Shown: positions 42,456-51,997, counted from the stretch's first letter. The stretch: DNA of 64,000 bases from Oscillospiraceae bacterium (GCA_015064445.1 SVSE01000001.1:62001-126000); one strand, 5' to 3'. The notes: generated from the sequence alone by a model not told the origin. Translations and numbers: made by a program.

Positions 42456-43773
42456 AATGGCAGATTTTTTGGGTGCTCCGAGACCAAAAGAGAATGTGTT
42501 GATAACAGAAATTTCTATTGATACAAGAGAAAATTTTGGAGAAAATACCTGCTTTGTAGCTATAGAAGGAGAAAGGTTTTCTGGCAATGATTTTATAAAA
42601 TATGCAATAGCAAAAGGTGCGAAATGCATTCTTTCAAATGAAAAAATGTCGGGGGAAGTGTCGTTTGTTACAGTTTTTGATACTAAAAAGGCACTTTTAA
42701 AGCTCGCGAGCCGAGAAATAAAAAACACAAAAATTATAGCTATAACTGGGAGTGCAGGAAAAACTACTGTGAAAGAAATGATTTGTTCAGTTTTGTCTCA
42801 GGAATATAGAGTGCATTCTACATATCAAAATCACAACAATGAGATAGGCGTTGCCCAAACTTTATTTTCAATAAAAGATGAGGACTTCTGCGTTGTTGAA
42901 ATGGGAATGCGAGGTTTGGGAGAGATAGAACTCCTCGCAAGTGCTTGTTCTCCTTATGTAGGAGCAATAACAAATTGTGGCAGTGCTCATATTGAACGTC
43001 TTGGAACTAAAGAGAATATTTTTCTTGCAAAATGCGAATTATTAAATCATACGACTGATTTTGTGCTTGTTCCCTTTGAAAAACGATTTCAAAATATACA
43101 TTATGGCAAATTAAGACCCTTTTTTATAGGAGACGGTGGAGATGTAGAGCTTGGTAGAATAAATTACGATAAAACCGCCATAACCGTTGATGTGATTGAC
43201 AACGAACAAAATAAAATTTTAAGATTTATAGTTCCCTCAATTTATAAGCATGATGCTACGAATGCGTTGTTTGCGTATAAGATTGGAAAAATTTGTGGAA
43301 TTAGAGATGAGAATATTGCAAAAGGAATCATGAATTTTAAAAGCTGTAACGGCAGAGGCTCTAAATTCAAAATAGGTAGCTTTGAGATAATAGATGACAC
43401 ATATAATGCTTCTTTTGAGAGCTCTGAACAAGCAGTTATATCTCTTGCGAGCTATAGCTCAATTGTTAAAAAGTACTCTGTACTAATAATGGGGGATATG
43501 CATGAAATAGGAGAGATGGCAAAGGAATATCATGAAAAAATAGGTCATATAGCAAGAAAATATGGGATAAAGCAGTTGATTTGTTATGGAAACTTTTCGA
43601 AAGATTTATGCAAAGGCTTTTCTGGAGGAATAGCACTTGATTCTCGCGAGCAAGTTGTAGATACGATATTAAAAAATGTCCCAAAAGAATCAGTTTTATT
43701 AATAAAGGCAAGCAGAAAAATGGGCTTTGAAAAAATAATAGATGGTTTGAAAGAGAAGATAAATGAGTATTGA
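42424..43773 (+). CDS. murF: UDP-N-acetylmuramoyl-tripeptide-D-alanyl-D-alanine ligase
   Basis: 449 residues adding D-Ala-D-Ala to the cytoplasmic precursor. ATP site AITGSAGKTTVKEM, the QNHNNEIGVAQTLF tract, EMGMRGLGEIELLA and late DDTYNASFESSEQA are MurF signatures. It begins inside murE (32-nt overlap), preceded by GCGAGG, and ends inside mraY, showing a tightly packed operon. Confidence 0.95.
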   Translation: MIKISPITTFEMADFLGAPRPKENVLITEISIDTRENFGENTCFVAIEGERFSGNDFIKYAIAKGAKCILSNEKMSGEVSFVTVFDTKKALLKLASREIKNTKIIAITGSAGKTTVKEMICSVLSQEYRVHSTYQNHNNEIGVAQTLFSIKDEDFCVVEMGMRGLGEIELLASACSPYVGAITNCGSAHIERLGTKENIFLAKCELLNHTTDFVLVPFEKRFQNIHYGKLRPFFIGDGGDVELGRINYDKTAITVDVIDNEQNKILRFIVPSIYKHDATNALFAYKIGKICGIRDENIAKGIMNFKSCNGRGSKFKIGSFEIIDDTYNASFESSEQAVISLASYSSIVKKYSVLIMGDMHEIGEMAKEYHEKIGHIARKYGIKQLICYGNFSKDLCKGFSGGIALDSREQVVDTILKNVPKESVLLIKASRKMGFEKIIDGLKEKINEY

Positions 43774-44764
43774 AAAATTGTTTTTTATTTGCTTTTTAAT
43801 AGTTCTTTTTTTGACGGTTTTGGGATTGAGAATTCTTATCCCTGTTTTAAGATCAAAGAAAATGGGACAAAAAATATTAGAAATTGGTCCAAGATGGCAC
43901 AAGAGCAAGGAGGGAACTCCTACAATGGGAGGGATTGCGTTTGTGATCGCTTCTGTTATTGTTTATGCTGTGTTTATGCTCGTTTCTTATAAAAATGTAG
44001 ATATGAAATATATTTTATGTTCTTTGAACATAGTTGTTTATGCTATTTTAAATGCTATGATAGGAATAATTGACGATTTTGCTAAAATAAGAAAATCGAA
44101 GAATGAGGGATTGAGTCCTTTAGCTAAGTATACCTTTCAGTCAATAATAGCCATATTGTTTTTGATTTCTATGCGATATTCTGTTGGTATTTCAACAACC
44201 CTTTTTATTCCTTTTTTTAATGCTTATGTGGATTTAGGGTTTTTCTATTATATAATTGCGTATTTTGCGCTTTGTGGAGTAGTAAATAGTGTTAATTTAA
44301 CCGATGGAATAGACGGACTTGCCTCATCGGTTACGTTTACTGTTGGGATCTTTTTTATGGTAGTCAATTTTATAGTAATAAAAGATGCTAATATAGCGTT
44401 TTTTAGTGCTATTTTGATGGGATCTACTTTGGGATTTTTAGTTTATAATTTTTATCCAGCTAAAATCTTTATGGGCGATACGGGATCATTATTTTTAGGG
44501 GCTTTAGTTATATCAATGGCGTTTCTTATTGACAACATACTTCTTGTTTTAGTGTATGGCTTTGTTTTTATAGTTGAGGCATTTTCCGATATTTTACAGG
44601 TGTTTTATTTCAAGGTAACAAAGGGAAAAAGATTATTTAAAATGGCTCCGATTCATCATCATTTTGAAAAATCTGGATTTAGCGAGATTCAAATAGTAGT
44701 GACTTTTACGATTGTTAATGCTATTTTCTGCTTTTTAGCATATTTTGGGATGGGAAATTTATGA
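43763..44764 (+). CDS. mraY: Phospho-N-acetylmuramoyl-pentapeptide transferase MraY
   Basis: A 333-residue polytopic enzyme that moves phospho-MurNAc-pentapeptide onto undecaprenyl phosphate to make lipid I. Catalytic aspartates lie in IGIIDDFAKIRKSKNEGLSP and NLTDGIDGLASS; KIFMGDTGSLFLGA and MAPIHHHFEKSGFSE are also present. It overlaps murF by 11 nt and ftsW by 4 nt. In most clusters murD sits between mraY and ftsW; here it does not. Confidence 0.96.
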   Translation: MSIEKLFFICFLIVLFLTVLGLRILIPVLRSKKMGQKILEIGPRWHKSKEGTPTMGGIAFVIASVIVYAVFMLVSYKNVDMKYILCSLNIVVYAILNAMIGIIDDFAKIRKSKNEGLSPLAKYTFQSIIAILFLISMRYSVGISTTLFIPFFNAYVDLGFFYYIIAYFALCGVVNSVNLTDGIDGLASSVTFTVGIFFMVVNFIVIKDANIAFFSAILMGSTLGFLVYNFYPAKIFMGDTGSLFLGALVISMAFLIDNILLVLVYGFVFIVEAFSDILQVFYFKVTKGKRLFKMAPIHHHFEKSGFSEIQIVVTFTIVNAIFCFLAYFGMGNL

Positions 44765-45933
44765 GTAATGTTCTATTTTTTGGTAGAGAAAACCAAATCG
44801 AACAAAAAGAAAAAGTTAAGAATAAAACGCTAAGAGAAAAAGTGGATATGCCTATTGTGGCGACTTTGTCGCTTTTACTCCTTTTAGGTACACTTATGAT
44901 TTTTAGCGCAAGTTATCCATATGCCAGTCTTCACTACGGGGATGGGGCATACTACATAAAAAGGCAGGTTATATTTCTTGCAATAGGAATTATTGTTATG
45001 ATTTTTACGAGCAATATTCCTGTTGAGATTTACAAAAAAACATCTCCTATTGTTTACTCGGTATGCCTTTTTTTGCTTGTTGCGGTGCTTTTTGGTGGAT
45101 TTTCCGAGGGAATAGCAAAAAGATGGCTTGGAATTCCTGGCACGCCACTTAGTTTTCAACCGTCCGAGCTTATGAAATTAGGAATAATTTTGATGTTAGC
45201 TTGGTACATAGATAAGCAAAAAGAGAAAAAGAGAACAATAGTTAGCGAGATAATTTTGCCTGGAGTTGTTTTGTTTTCTGCTTGTGGACTTGTATTGTTA
45301 GAAAAGCATCTTTCCGGAACACTAATCATAGCATTCATTGGAATTTGTGTTTTGTTTGTTGCAGGAAGTAGTATAAAGAAAATGTCACTTATATATGGAA
45401 TAACAGCGCTGGTTGGTGGCACAATATTCTTATTGACAAACAGCTATGCAATGAAGCGAATCGAGTCATTTCTAAATCCAAATGCCGATATTTTAAGTGA
45501 TAAATGGCAAACAACGCAAGGATTATATGCGATTGGTTCGGGTGGCTTCTTTGGCGTTGGATTTTTGAATAGTCGGCAAAAATATAGCTATGTATCAGAA
45601 CCACAAAATGATTTTATTTTCACGATTTGGTGTGAGGAAATGGGATTTTTGGGAGCAATTGTAGTTATTATGCTCTTTGTATTGCTATTATGGAGAGGCT
45701 ACAAGATATCAATAAATGCGCCTGATGCGTTTTCCTCGCTTGTTGGATTTGGAATTACTGCACAAATAGGGATCCAGGTTCTTTTAAATATGCTTGTTGT
45801 AACGGATTTGATTCCTAATACAGGAATTTCATTGCCTTTTTTCTCATATGGTGGAAGCTCGCTTGTAATTTTGCTTGCGGAAATGGGAATATTACTATCA
45901 GTGTCAAGAATATCAAAGCTAAAAGGGGGATAA
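44761..45933 (+). CDS. ftsW: SEDS glycosyltransferase FtsW/SpoVE
   Basis: 390 residues, about ten membrane segments after a ~30-residue basic cytoplasmic tail. SEDS signatures include AKRWLGIPGTPLSFQPSELMK in part, SGGFFGVGFLNSRQKYSYVSEPQNDFIF in part and TGISLPFFSYGGSS. It polymerises lipid II with the class B PBP three genes upstream. FtsW (division) or SpoVE (sporulation) cannot be told apart from one copy. The ATG overlaps mraY by 4 nt. Confidence 0.93.
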   Translation: MSNVLFFGRENQIEQKEKVKNKTLREKVDMPIVATLSLLLLLGTLMIFSASYPYASLHYGDGAYYIKRQVIFLAIGIIVMIFTSNIPVEIYKKTSPIVYSVCLFLLVAVLFGGFSEGIAKRWLGIPGTPLSFQPSELMKLGIILMLAWYIDKQKEKKRTIVSEIILPGVVLFSACGLVLLEKHLSGTLIIAFIGICVLFVAGSSIKKMSLIYGITALVGGTIFLLTNSYAMKRIESFLNPNADILSDKWQTTQGLYAIGSGGFFGVGFLNSRQKYSYVSEPQNDFIFTIWCEEMGFLGAIVVIMLFVLLLWRGYKISINAPDAFSSLVGFGITAQIGIQVLLNMLVVTDLIPNTGISLPFFSYGGSSLVILLAEMGILLSVSRISKLKGG

Positions 45934-45934
45934 A

Positions 45935-47035
45935 ATGAGGGTATTATTATGTGGTGGAGGAACAGCAGGGCACGTGAATCCTGCGTTAGCAATAGCGCAA
46001 ACAATACAAAGAAACTCTCCATCCTCGGAATTTTCCTATGTGGTTACAAAAAATGGAATAGAAAAAAGATTGGTTCCATATAAGCAATACGAAATAAATG
46101 TAACAGGATTAAAAAGAAACTTTTCTTTGTCTAACTTGAAGACGATATTCTTAACCTTCAGGGCTATTTCCGAGTGTAAGAGAATAATAAAGGAATTTAA
46201 ACCAGACATTATAGTAGGAACGGGTGGTTATGCTTGTTATCCTGTTATATATGCAGGGCATTCATTAGGCATAAAAACGGTTCTTCATGAATCAAATGCC
46301 TTGCCAGGTAAGGCTTTAAGAATGCTTGAAGATAAGGTGGACAAAATATTTCTTAATTTTAAGGAAGCAGAGAAATATTTCAAGGATAAAAGCAAGCTTA
46401 TATATGCAGGAAATCCGGTGCGAGATGGATTTGGCGTGTTGAATAAGGACGAGGCGAGAAAAAAACTAAAAATCAAGGAAAAATATGTGGTTTTATGCTA
46501 TGGGGGGTCCCTTGGAGCAAAGGCAATAAACGAAGGGGCGATGCAAATAATAGAAAATCTCATAAAAGAAGAAAAAAGCATAAGATTCATTTGGGCTAGT
46601 GGAAAAAGAGAATATAGAGAAATGTATTATTTATTAAGGGACAAGGGCTTTGAAAAGCTAAAAAACCTTGATTTTAACGAGTATATTTACGATATGCCTG
46701 AAAGAATAGCGAGTGCCGATGTGGTTATATGTAGAGCCGGGGCAATGAGCATTTCTGAAATGGCTTTTGCGGGTAAATGTGCAATTTTTATACCATCGCC
46801 TAATGTGGTTGATAATCATCAATACAAGAATGCATATGCGTTAAGCTCGGCATCGGCGGCGATTTTGATGACGGAAAGCGAAATATTTAATTTGACCGAC
46901 ACTGTAAAGGAGCTTTTAGATGATGATGTAAAGAGAGCATTATATGGAAAGAGAATAAAAGCCTTTTCGGTCAAGGATTCCAACAAAATAATTTATGAGG
47001 AGATCAAAAGGCTCGTAAAAAACTCAAAAGCATAG
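45935..47035 (+). CDS. murG: Lipid II synthase MurG
   Basis: 366 residues of the GT28 family, transferring GlcNAc to lipid I on the inner face of the membrane. The N-terminal loop GGGTAGHVNPALAIA and the second glycine-rich motif YGGSLGAKAINEGA are clear, with CRAGAMSISEMAFAG and PNVVDNHQYKNA for UDP-GlcNAc binding. AAAGGGGG precedes the ATG, 1 nt after ftsW. It closes the wall cluster; a new promoter follows at once, and murC, ftsQ and ftsZ are not here. Confidence 0.96.
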   Translation: MRVLLCGGGTAGHVNPALAIAQTIQRNSPSSEFSYVVTKNGIEKRLVPYKQYEINVTGLKRNFSLSNLKTIFLTFRAISECKRIIKEFKPDIIVGTGGYACYPVIYAGHSLGIKTVLHESNALPGKALRMLEDKVDKIFLNFKEAEKYFKDKSKLIYAGNPVRDGFGVLNKDEARKKLKIKEKYVVLCYGGSLGAKAINEGAMQIIENLIKEEKSIRFIWASGKREYREMYYLLRDKGFEKLKNLDFNEYIYDMPERIASADVVICRAGAMSISEMAFAGKCAIFIPSPNVVDNHQYKNAYALSSASAAILMTESEIFNLTDTVKELLDDDVKRALYGKRIKAFSVKDSNKIIYEEIKRLVKNSKA

Positions 47036-47046
47036 TAAAAATTGAC

Positions 47047-47075
47047 TTGACTTACTTAAATCCTTATGTTATTAT
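47047..47075 (+). promoter_or_regulatory. Promoter of the repeat-lipoprotein pair
   Basis: TTGACT and TATTAT with 17-bp spacing, 37 bp before the start of the first lipoprotein gene. Confidence 0.65.
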
Positions 47076-47111
47076 AAAAATAGTAATTTATATCGTAAAG
47101 GATAGGTTAAA

Positions 47112-49343
47112 ATGTCAAGATTTTTAAAATCGTTTGTTATTCTTTCAATATCAATTTTATTGTGCCTTATGCTTTTTTCATGCGACGATGAAAAGGAAGT
47201 CAATTTTGCTCTGCAAAATGGAACCTTAAAAGGCGAGGTTTACACAATATATGTTCCGTCGGGAACAGAAACAATTGATTTGTCGCAGTATATCGTGGTC
47301 TCAGAGGAGGCTAAATGGAAGCTTTATGATTCCTCTGATATGAATGATGAAATTGAAACTACGGTTTCTCTTCAGTCGGGCGACAATATGTTTTATGTTA
47401 AAGTCAAGGACAATGGCGCAAAGCGCAATTTTACTATAAATGTTGTGAAAAAAAAGCTATTGACCGTTAATTTTGAGGTTAATGGTGGAAGTGCTTGCTC
47501 ATCGGTTACTGTTGATGAGGGTGGTATTATAGCACCACCAACAACATCAAAAGCTGGATACGATTTTGTAAAGTGGGATTATGATTTTTCACAGCCCATA
47601 ACCGAAAACATCACTGCAAGCGCAGAGTGGAGTGCAAAATCCTACAAAATTTCAATCACTTGGTACGACACCAAGGCAGAGGAAATTGTCGTTAAATTTG
47701 GCGAGGATTATTTAATTACTCCTCAAAATAGACCTGGATATAAATTTAGTAAGCTTGTTGATGCTGACGGCAATGAATTTGCTTTGTCAAGTAAGTTTAA
47801 TGAAACAGAAGACCTTGTGCTGGGCGCTGTTTACAATCCCGAAAGTTATTCTATTACCTATGTTTACAATGCAGACATCAATAACAAGGTTGTAAATTAT
47901 ACAATTCTCGATACAGTTGTTCTTGAAACACCTGTTCATCCTAATGGATTGGAGTTTGATGGCTGGTATTCTGACCAACAGCTCACAAACAAGGTGGAAT
48001 CTATTCCTGCCGGCTCTTGTGGAGATTTAAAGCTATATGCGAGCTGGAAACAGCAGGTTGTTCCAGAAGAACAGCTTTATGATGTTGTGATTGACGCAGA
48101 TGGATTTGATTTTGATGGAAATACTTTTTCGATAAAGTACGGACAAACATATTCACTCCCTGTTGTTCCTGATATAAACGGATATGATTTTGTTGGTTGG
48201 CTTGCTAATGGAGAAGTTATTCCTACAAGTGGACTTTGGACCGTTAAAGAGAATACAACACTTACAATCAAATGGGAAGCGAAGTCCTATACCATTCAGT
48301 TTGTTATAGATGGCAAAACTACTAATCCAAACACCACATTGACTTTTACTATTGAAACTGATACAATTGTTCTCTTGAATCCTACAAGACCTAACGCAAC
48401 CTTTAAAGGTTGGTTTGATGAAAACGATCAGCTTGTGACTGAGATTGCGAAGGGAACAGCTAAAAATATTGTTTTGTACGCAAAATTCGATATTGTGGCC
48501 TCCGAGCTAAAATATGATGCTAATGGTGGAACAGTATCAAAGGATTCTGTCACCTACGAAAAGGGCGATTCATACAAGCTCTTGACTCCTGAATATCCTG
48601 GCTATAAGTTTATGGGCTGGTATAATGGAGAAGACTTGATGGCAGACGGAGTTTGGGATTCTGACACTGATATAACAGTAGTTGCTAAATGGGAAAGAAT
48701 TCTTTACCAAATTACGTATGACCTTGCAGGTGGTACAACAACTGAAACATTGAAGAATGTTTATACTGTTGAGGATACATTTGCGCTTCCAAAGCCAACT
48801 AAGGACGGATTTATATTCCTTGGCTGGAAAGAGGCTGACGGAACAGCAATTTATCAAGATGTTACCATTAATAAGGGAACAATCGGCGAGAAAAGGTATG
48901 TTGCTGTTTGGTCTATGTTCTCATATAGCTTTAATGAAAATACAGCAACAGTTGTAAGCTATGCCTTCTTGAGAACAAGAAGCAAGATTGTAATTCCTAA
49001 AACCGTAAATTATCAAGGTGTTGAATATACTGTAACTGAAATTGGAAGCTCTGTTTTCGCCGGCATGGGCGAGAAAATTGCTAAAAAGCAAATCGTTCAG
49101 GTAAATAGCCAAGGCAAGGAAAGTGCTGTAACAAGAGTATCTATTGAAATTCCTAATACATTACAAAAAATAGGTGCAAACGCATTCTCAAATTGTGATG
49201 ATGTATCTATAAATGTAATTATGAAAAGCGGAGTAGACCTTTCTACTTGGGCTGATTCCTTGCAGGTCGCTGAGGGAAATGACCATGTTGTTGATGTTAT
49301 AAAGGGTAGGCGCCCTGCGATTGGATGGAGTGTTTACAAGTAA
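47112..49343 (+). CDS. Surface lipoprotein with about seven InlB-type repeats and an LRR_5-like end
   Basis: 743 residues. The signal peptide ends in lipobox LFSC, so the mature protein is anchored at Cys24. Next comes a cadherin-like beta-sandwich (about 30-115), then roughly seven Listeria-Bacteroides (InlB B / Flg_new) repeats (about 117-615), for example YDANGGTVSKDSVTYEKGD and GYKFMGWYNGEDL. A C-terminal BspA-like LRR_5 region follows (IPKTVNYQGVEYTVTEIG, NTLQKIGANAFSNC). Such proteins are surface adhesins or scaffolds; the ligand is unknown. Its last base is the first base of the next gene. Confidence 0.85.
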   Translation: MSRFLKSFVILSISILLCLMLFSCDDEKEVNFALQNGTLKGEVYTIYVPSGTETIDLSQYIVVSEEAKWKLYDSSDMNDEIETTVSLQSGDNMFYVKVKDNGAKRNFTINVVKKKLLTVNFEVNGGSACSSVTVDEGGIIAPPTTSKAGYDFVKWDYDFSQPITENITASAEWSAKSYKISITWYDTKAEEIVVKFGEDYLITPQNRPGYKFSKLVDADGNEFALSSKFNETEDLVLGAVYNPESYSITYVYNADINNKVVNYTILDTVVLETPVHPNGLEFDGWYSDQQLTNKVESIPAGSCGDLKLYASWKQQVVPEEQLYDVVIDADGFDFDGNTFSIKYGQTYSLPVVPDINGYDFVGWLANGEVIPTSGLWTVKENTTLTIKWEAKSYTIQFVIDGKTTNPNTTLTFTIETDTIVLLNPTRPNATFKGWFDENDQLVTEIAKGTAKNIVLYAKFDIVASELKYDANGGTVSKDSVTYEKGDSYKLLTPEYPGYKFMGWYNGEDLMADGVWDSDTDITVVAKWERILYQITYDLAGGTTTETLKNVYTVEDTFALPKPTKDGFIFLGWKEADGTAIYQDVTINKGTIGEKRYVAVWSMFSYSFNENTATVVSYAFLRTRSKIVIPKTVNYQGVEYTVTEIGSSVFAGMGEKIAKKQIVQVNSQGKESAVTRVSIEIPNTLQKIGANAFSNCDDVSINVIMKSGVDLSTWADSLQVAEGNDHVVDVIKGRRPAIGWSVYK

Positions 49344-50200
49344 TGAAGAGAATAATAGTATTGCTTTTGGCGCTCATTATTTGCTTGTCCTGCTTTTCCT
49401 GCAATCGCACTCCCGATGAATCTAATGGTGGAGAAACTCAAAGAAATAAAATAACCTTGTCTTGCCCTGAGGATAGTAGCATTGATGGCTCAACATACAA
49501 TGTTGGTTGGAGAGAAAATTATAGCTTTCCAGTTCCTCAAAGAGATGGATACATCTTTGATTGTTGGATGTATGGTAAGGAGCGCTTTGAGGCCTATGGT
49601 GTATGGCCATATTCATCTGATGCGACACTTGAAGCAAAATGGCTTTTGAAATCCTATTATATCACTTATAATATGGAGCCACATTATGGCACGGCTGTTG
49701 AAAGCTTTACAAGTGAAACTGATGACTTTATGCTTCCTACTCCTAAAAAGATTTCGGGCAAAATGTTTCTTGGATGGAGTGGAACTGGCATTGAAGGCAC
49801 AAAAAGGGCGGTTGCTATTCCAAAGGGAAGCTACGGAGACCGTGTTTATTATGGAAATTGGATAAATTCCAGTGAAATTACAAATCAGCTTGACGGATTT
49901 GTTTTTGAGATAGTTTCAGATCATGCAGTTGTTACTGGATATTGTGGAGAATATGCAGATGTTCTTGTAATTCCAGCAGAATATAAAGGATATCCTGTTA
50001 CTGTTATAGGAGATAGCGCGTTTTTTGGAATGGGAATTTTCACAAAGCTTTTAAAAATTCCTTATTCTGTAACGGTTATTGAAGATAATGCAATAGGTGG
50101 ATGCTCTGGACTTCCTATGGCGATATATAACGGGGAATTTGAGGACTGGAAGGAAAATATAACTATCGGTCAAGGTAACGGGGCGCTTAATGATTGGTAA
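49343..50200 (+). CDS. Second, shorter InlB-repeat lipoprotein
   Basis: 285 residues. Lipobox CFSC follows a short signal peptide (MKRIIVLLLALIICLSC). About two InlB-type repeats (GYIFDCWMYGKERFEAYG; KMFLGWSGTGIEG) precede an LRR_5-like tail (DVLVIPAEYKGYPVTVIGD, IPYSVTVIEDNAIGGC). The architecture is a reduced copy of the protein upstream, so a duplication is plausible. It starts in TAATG, sharing a base with the previous stop, so translation is coupled. The frame also opens at 49325, but the signal peptide needs the ATG at 49343. Confidence 0.85.
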   Translation: MKRIIVLLLALIICLSCFSCNRTPDESNGGETQRNKITLSCPEDSSIDGSTYNVGWRENYSFPVPQRDGYIFDCWMYGKERFEAYGVWPYSSDATLEAKWLLKSYYITYNMEPHYGTAVESFTSETDDFMLPTPKKISGKMFLGWSGTGIEGTKRAVAIPKGSYGDRVYYGNWINSSEITNQLDGFVFEIVSDHAVVTGYCGEYADVLVIPAEYKGYPVTVIGDSAFFGMGIFTKLLKIPYSVTVIEDNAIGGCSGLPMAIYNGEFEDWKENITIGQGNGALNDW

Positions 50201-50203
50201 AAT

Positions 50204-50236
50204 AAAAAATCAGCGAAGCTTTTCGCTGATTTTTTT
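50204..50236. terminator. Bidirectional terminator between the lipoprotein and YtxH-like genes
   Basis: AAAAATCAGCGAA / TTCGCTGATTTTT with a GCTT loop, between convergent genes. Confidence 0.85.
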
Positions 50237-50393
50237 ACATTTTAAACATTGTTGTAACATTGTCGGCAGTGGTTTCTGCAAGCTTTTTAACCTTTTGAGT
50301 TGCACTTTTGCTTGTCAAAATAATAGCAGCACTTGTGACTACTGCACCTGCAACCATTCCCATAAGAATATTTGATATTGGATGTGAGTTCAT
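50235..50393 (-). CDS. Small YtxH-like membrane-associated protein
   Basis: 52 residues. AAAGGAG sits 6 nt before the ATG. One hydrophobic segment (about 8-27, with GMVAGAVVTSAAIIL) is followed by a basic amphipathic stretch (KSATQKVKKLAETTADN), resembling short YtxH proteins, which are small membrane-linked stress-type proteins of unknown function. The stop lies in the terminator shared with the lipoprotein gene. The RBS, frame and terminator support a real gene; family assignment is by pattern only. Confidence 0.6.
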   Translation of the reverse strand: MNSHPISNILMGMVAGAVVTSAAIILTSKSATQKVKKLAETTADNVTTMFKM

Positions 50394-50528
50394 AAACAAT
50401 CTCCTTTACTTTTTGTTACAAAAAGATTATTTGCTTTTTTATGATAAATAATACATTTCAAGAAATTTTTCTTATGTTTTAAAAGAGAAGTAATACAAAT
50501 AATATTTTTGCAAGAGTGAGGTGAACAA

Positions 50529-51299
50529 ATGAAAAAAATTTTAAAAGGCTTTTTACTTGTTTTCATTGCAAGCTTGTTGGTGATAAGTGTGCAAGCATCA
50601 AATGAATTTTCATGGTATTGCAAAAGGACTAAGGATCATTCGCAACCACTATTGGATTCAAACCTTGAAGTTATTGATAAATATGGCGTTATTTGGATTG
50701 ATAAGAGTCATAGCAGAATGGACGAAGAAAAGGTTGTTTATTTAACATTTGATGCAGGATATGAAAATGGTAATGTTGAGAAAATTTTAGATATTTTGGA
50801 TAGTGAAAATGTTAGAGGAAGCTTTTTTGTTCTTGAAAATATTCTTTTAAAAAATCACGATTTAATAAGCAAAATGATTGATGGTGGGCATATGGTCTTA
50901 AACCATACTGCAAAGCATAAAAATATGGCAAGAATCGCCTCAAAAGAGGAGTTTCAGTCAGAGCTTAGAGCGCTTGAAGAGATTTATGAAAGAGAATACG
51001 GTGCTACGATGCCGAAAATCTATCGTCCACCAGAGGGGAAATTTAACGAAAACAACCTCAAATGGGCATCAGAGCTTGGCTATAAGACGGTGATGTGGTC
51101 CTTCGCGTATGCCGACTGGGACAACGGTAGGCAAATGTCACCTGAAAGGGCTAAGGAAAAGATAATAAGTAATCTTCACAATGGCGAAATTATGCTATTG
51201 CATCCGACATCTTCGACAAATGCCAAAATTATGAGAGATTTGATAAAGGAATTGAAGGAAAAGGGCTTTCGCTTTGGCACAATAGATGAGTTGTGTTAA
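50529..51299 (+). CDS. pdaA: PdaA-type delta-lactam-biosynthetic deacetylase
   Basis: 256 residues with a signal peptide (about 1-23). The NodB-fold domain starts with VVYLTFDAGYENGNVEKIL, near the TFDNGYENG signature of PdaA, rather than TFDDGP. Later motifs are LNHTAKHKNM and IYRPPEGKFNENNL. PdaA removes acetyl from MurNAc residues to form muramic delta-lactam in spore cortex, needed for germination. GAGGTG precedes the ATG. It overlaps the next deacetylase gene by 14 nt. Confidence 0.88.
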   Translation: MKKILKGFLLVFIASLLVISVQASNEFSWYCKRTKDHSQPLLDSNLEVIDKYGVIWIDKSHSRMDEEKVVYLTFDAGYENGNVEKILDILDSENVRGSFFVLENILLKNHDLISKMIDGGHMVLNHTAKHKNMARIASKEEFQSELRALEEIYEREYGATMPKIYRPPEGKFNENNLKWASELGYKTVMWSFAYADWDNGRQMSPERAKEKIISNLHNGEIMLLHPTSSTNAKIMRDLIKELKEKGFRFGTIDELC

Positions 51300-51966
51300 G
51301 AGAATTATGTTGCTTTTTGCAGTGATTTTACTTGCTTTTGCAGGAGTTACTGTAATAAGAGCTGAAAGTGTTGTTTATAATTCAAATATTCACGCAGGAA
51401 AGAAGATAGCATTAACCTTTGATGACGGTCCGCATCCAAGATTAACACCAAAAATTCTCGAGATTTTGGACAAGTATTCGATAAAAGCGACGTTTTTTGT
51501 GATAGGCGTGAATGTAAAAAACTATCCAAAACAGCTTGGAATGATTTTAGATAATGGACACGAGGTAGGAAATCACACCTATTCTCACAATGTTTTAAAG
51601 TCACTTCCCAAGGAAAAGATAGAAAAAGAAGTTTCTGACACGGAAAAGCAGATTAAGAAAATTAGAGATTATGATCTAACTCTTTTGCGCCCTCCGTGTG
51701 GCTTATATGATAAATCCTTGGAGAAAATAGCAGAGGAAAAGAAAAGTAAAATTGTTTTGTGGTCACTTGACACACTCGACTGGTCGCATACCTCTGCTAA
51801 ACAAATGTCAAAAAACATTTTAAAGAATGTTAAGGATGGAGATATAATCCTTTTTCACGATTATGTGAGTGGAGAATATAATACTCCAGATGCACTTGAA
51901 ATTATAATACCAATATTGCTTGAAAAAGGCTATGAATTTGTTACCGTAAGTGAGCTTTTGCAATAA
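51286..51966 (+). CDS. Polysaccharide deacetylase (NodB family), exported
   Basis: 226 residues from the ATG at 51286; an alternative ATG at 51307 keeps the signal sequence. NodB motifs are LTFDDGPHPRLTPKIL (catalytic Asp, metal Asp), NHTYSHN (metal His pair), RPPCGLYDK and LFHDYVSG. Substrate may be cortex or vegetative peptidoglycan or chitooligosaccharide. The classical TFDDGP separates it from PdaA upstream. The overlapping start suggests the two deacetylases are made together. A terminator follows. Confidence 0.85.
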   Translation: MSCVKRIMLLFAVILLAFAGVTVIRAESVVYNSNIHAGKKIALTFDDGPHPRLTPKILEILDKYSIKATFFVIGVNVKNYPKQLGMILDNGHEVGNHTYSHNVLKSLPKEKIEKEVSDTEKQIKKIRDYDLTLLRPPCGLYDKSLEKIAEEKKSKIVLWSLDTLDWSHTSAKQMSKNILKNVKDGDIILFHDYVSGEYNTPDALEIIIPILLEKGYEFVTVSELLQ

Positions 51967-51967
51967 T

Positions 51968-51997
51968 AAAAACCTCGTCATTTTTGACGAGGTTTTT
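51968..51997 (+). terminator. Terminator of the deacetylase pair
   Basis: AAAACCTCGTCA / TGACGAGGTTTT stem with a T-rich loop, then a T. Confidence 0.85.
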
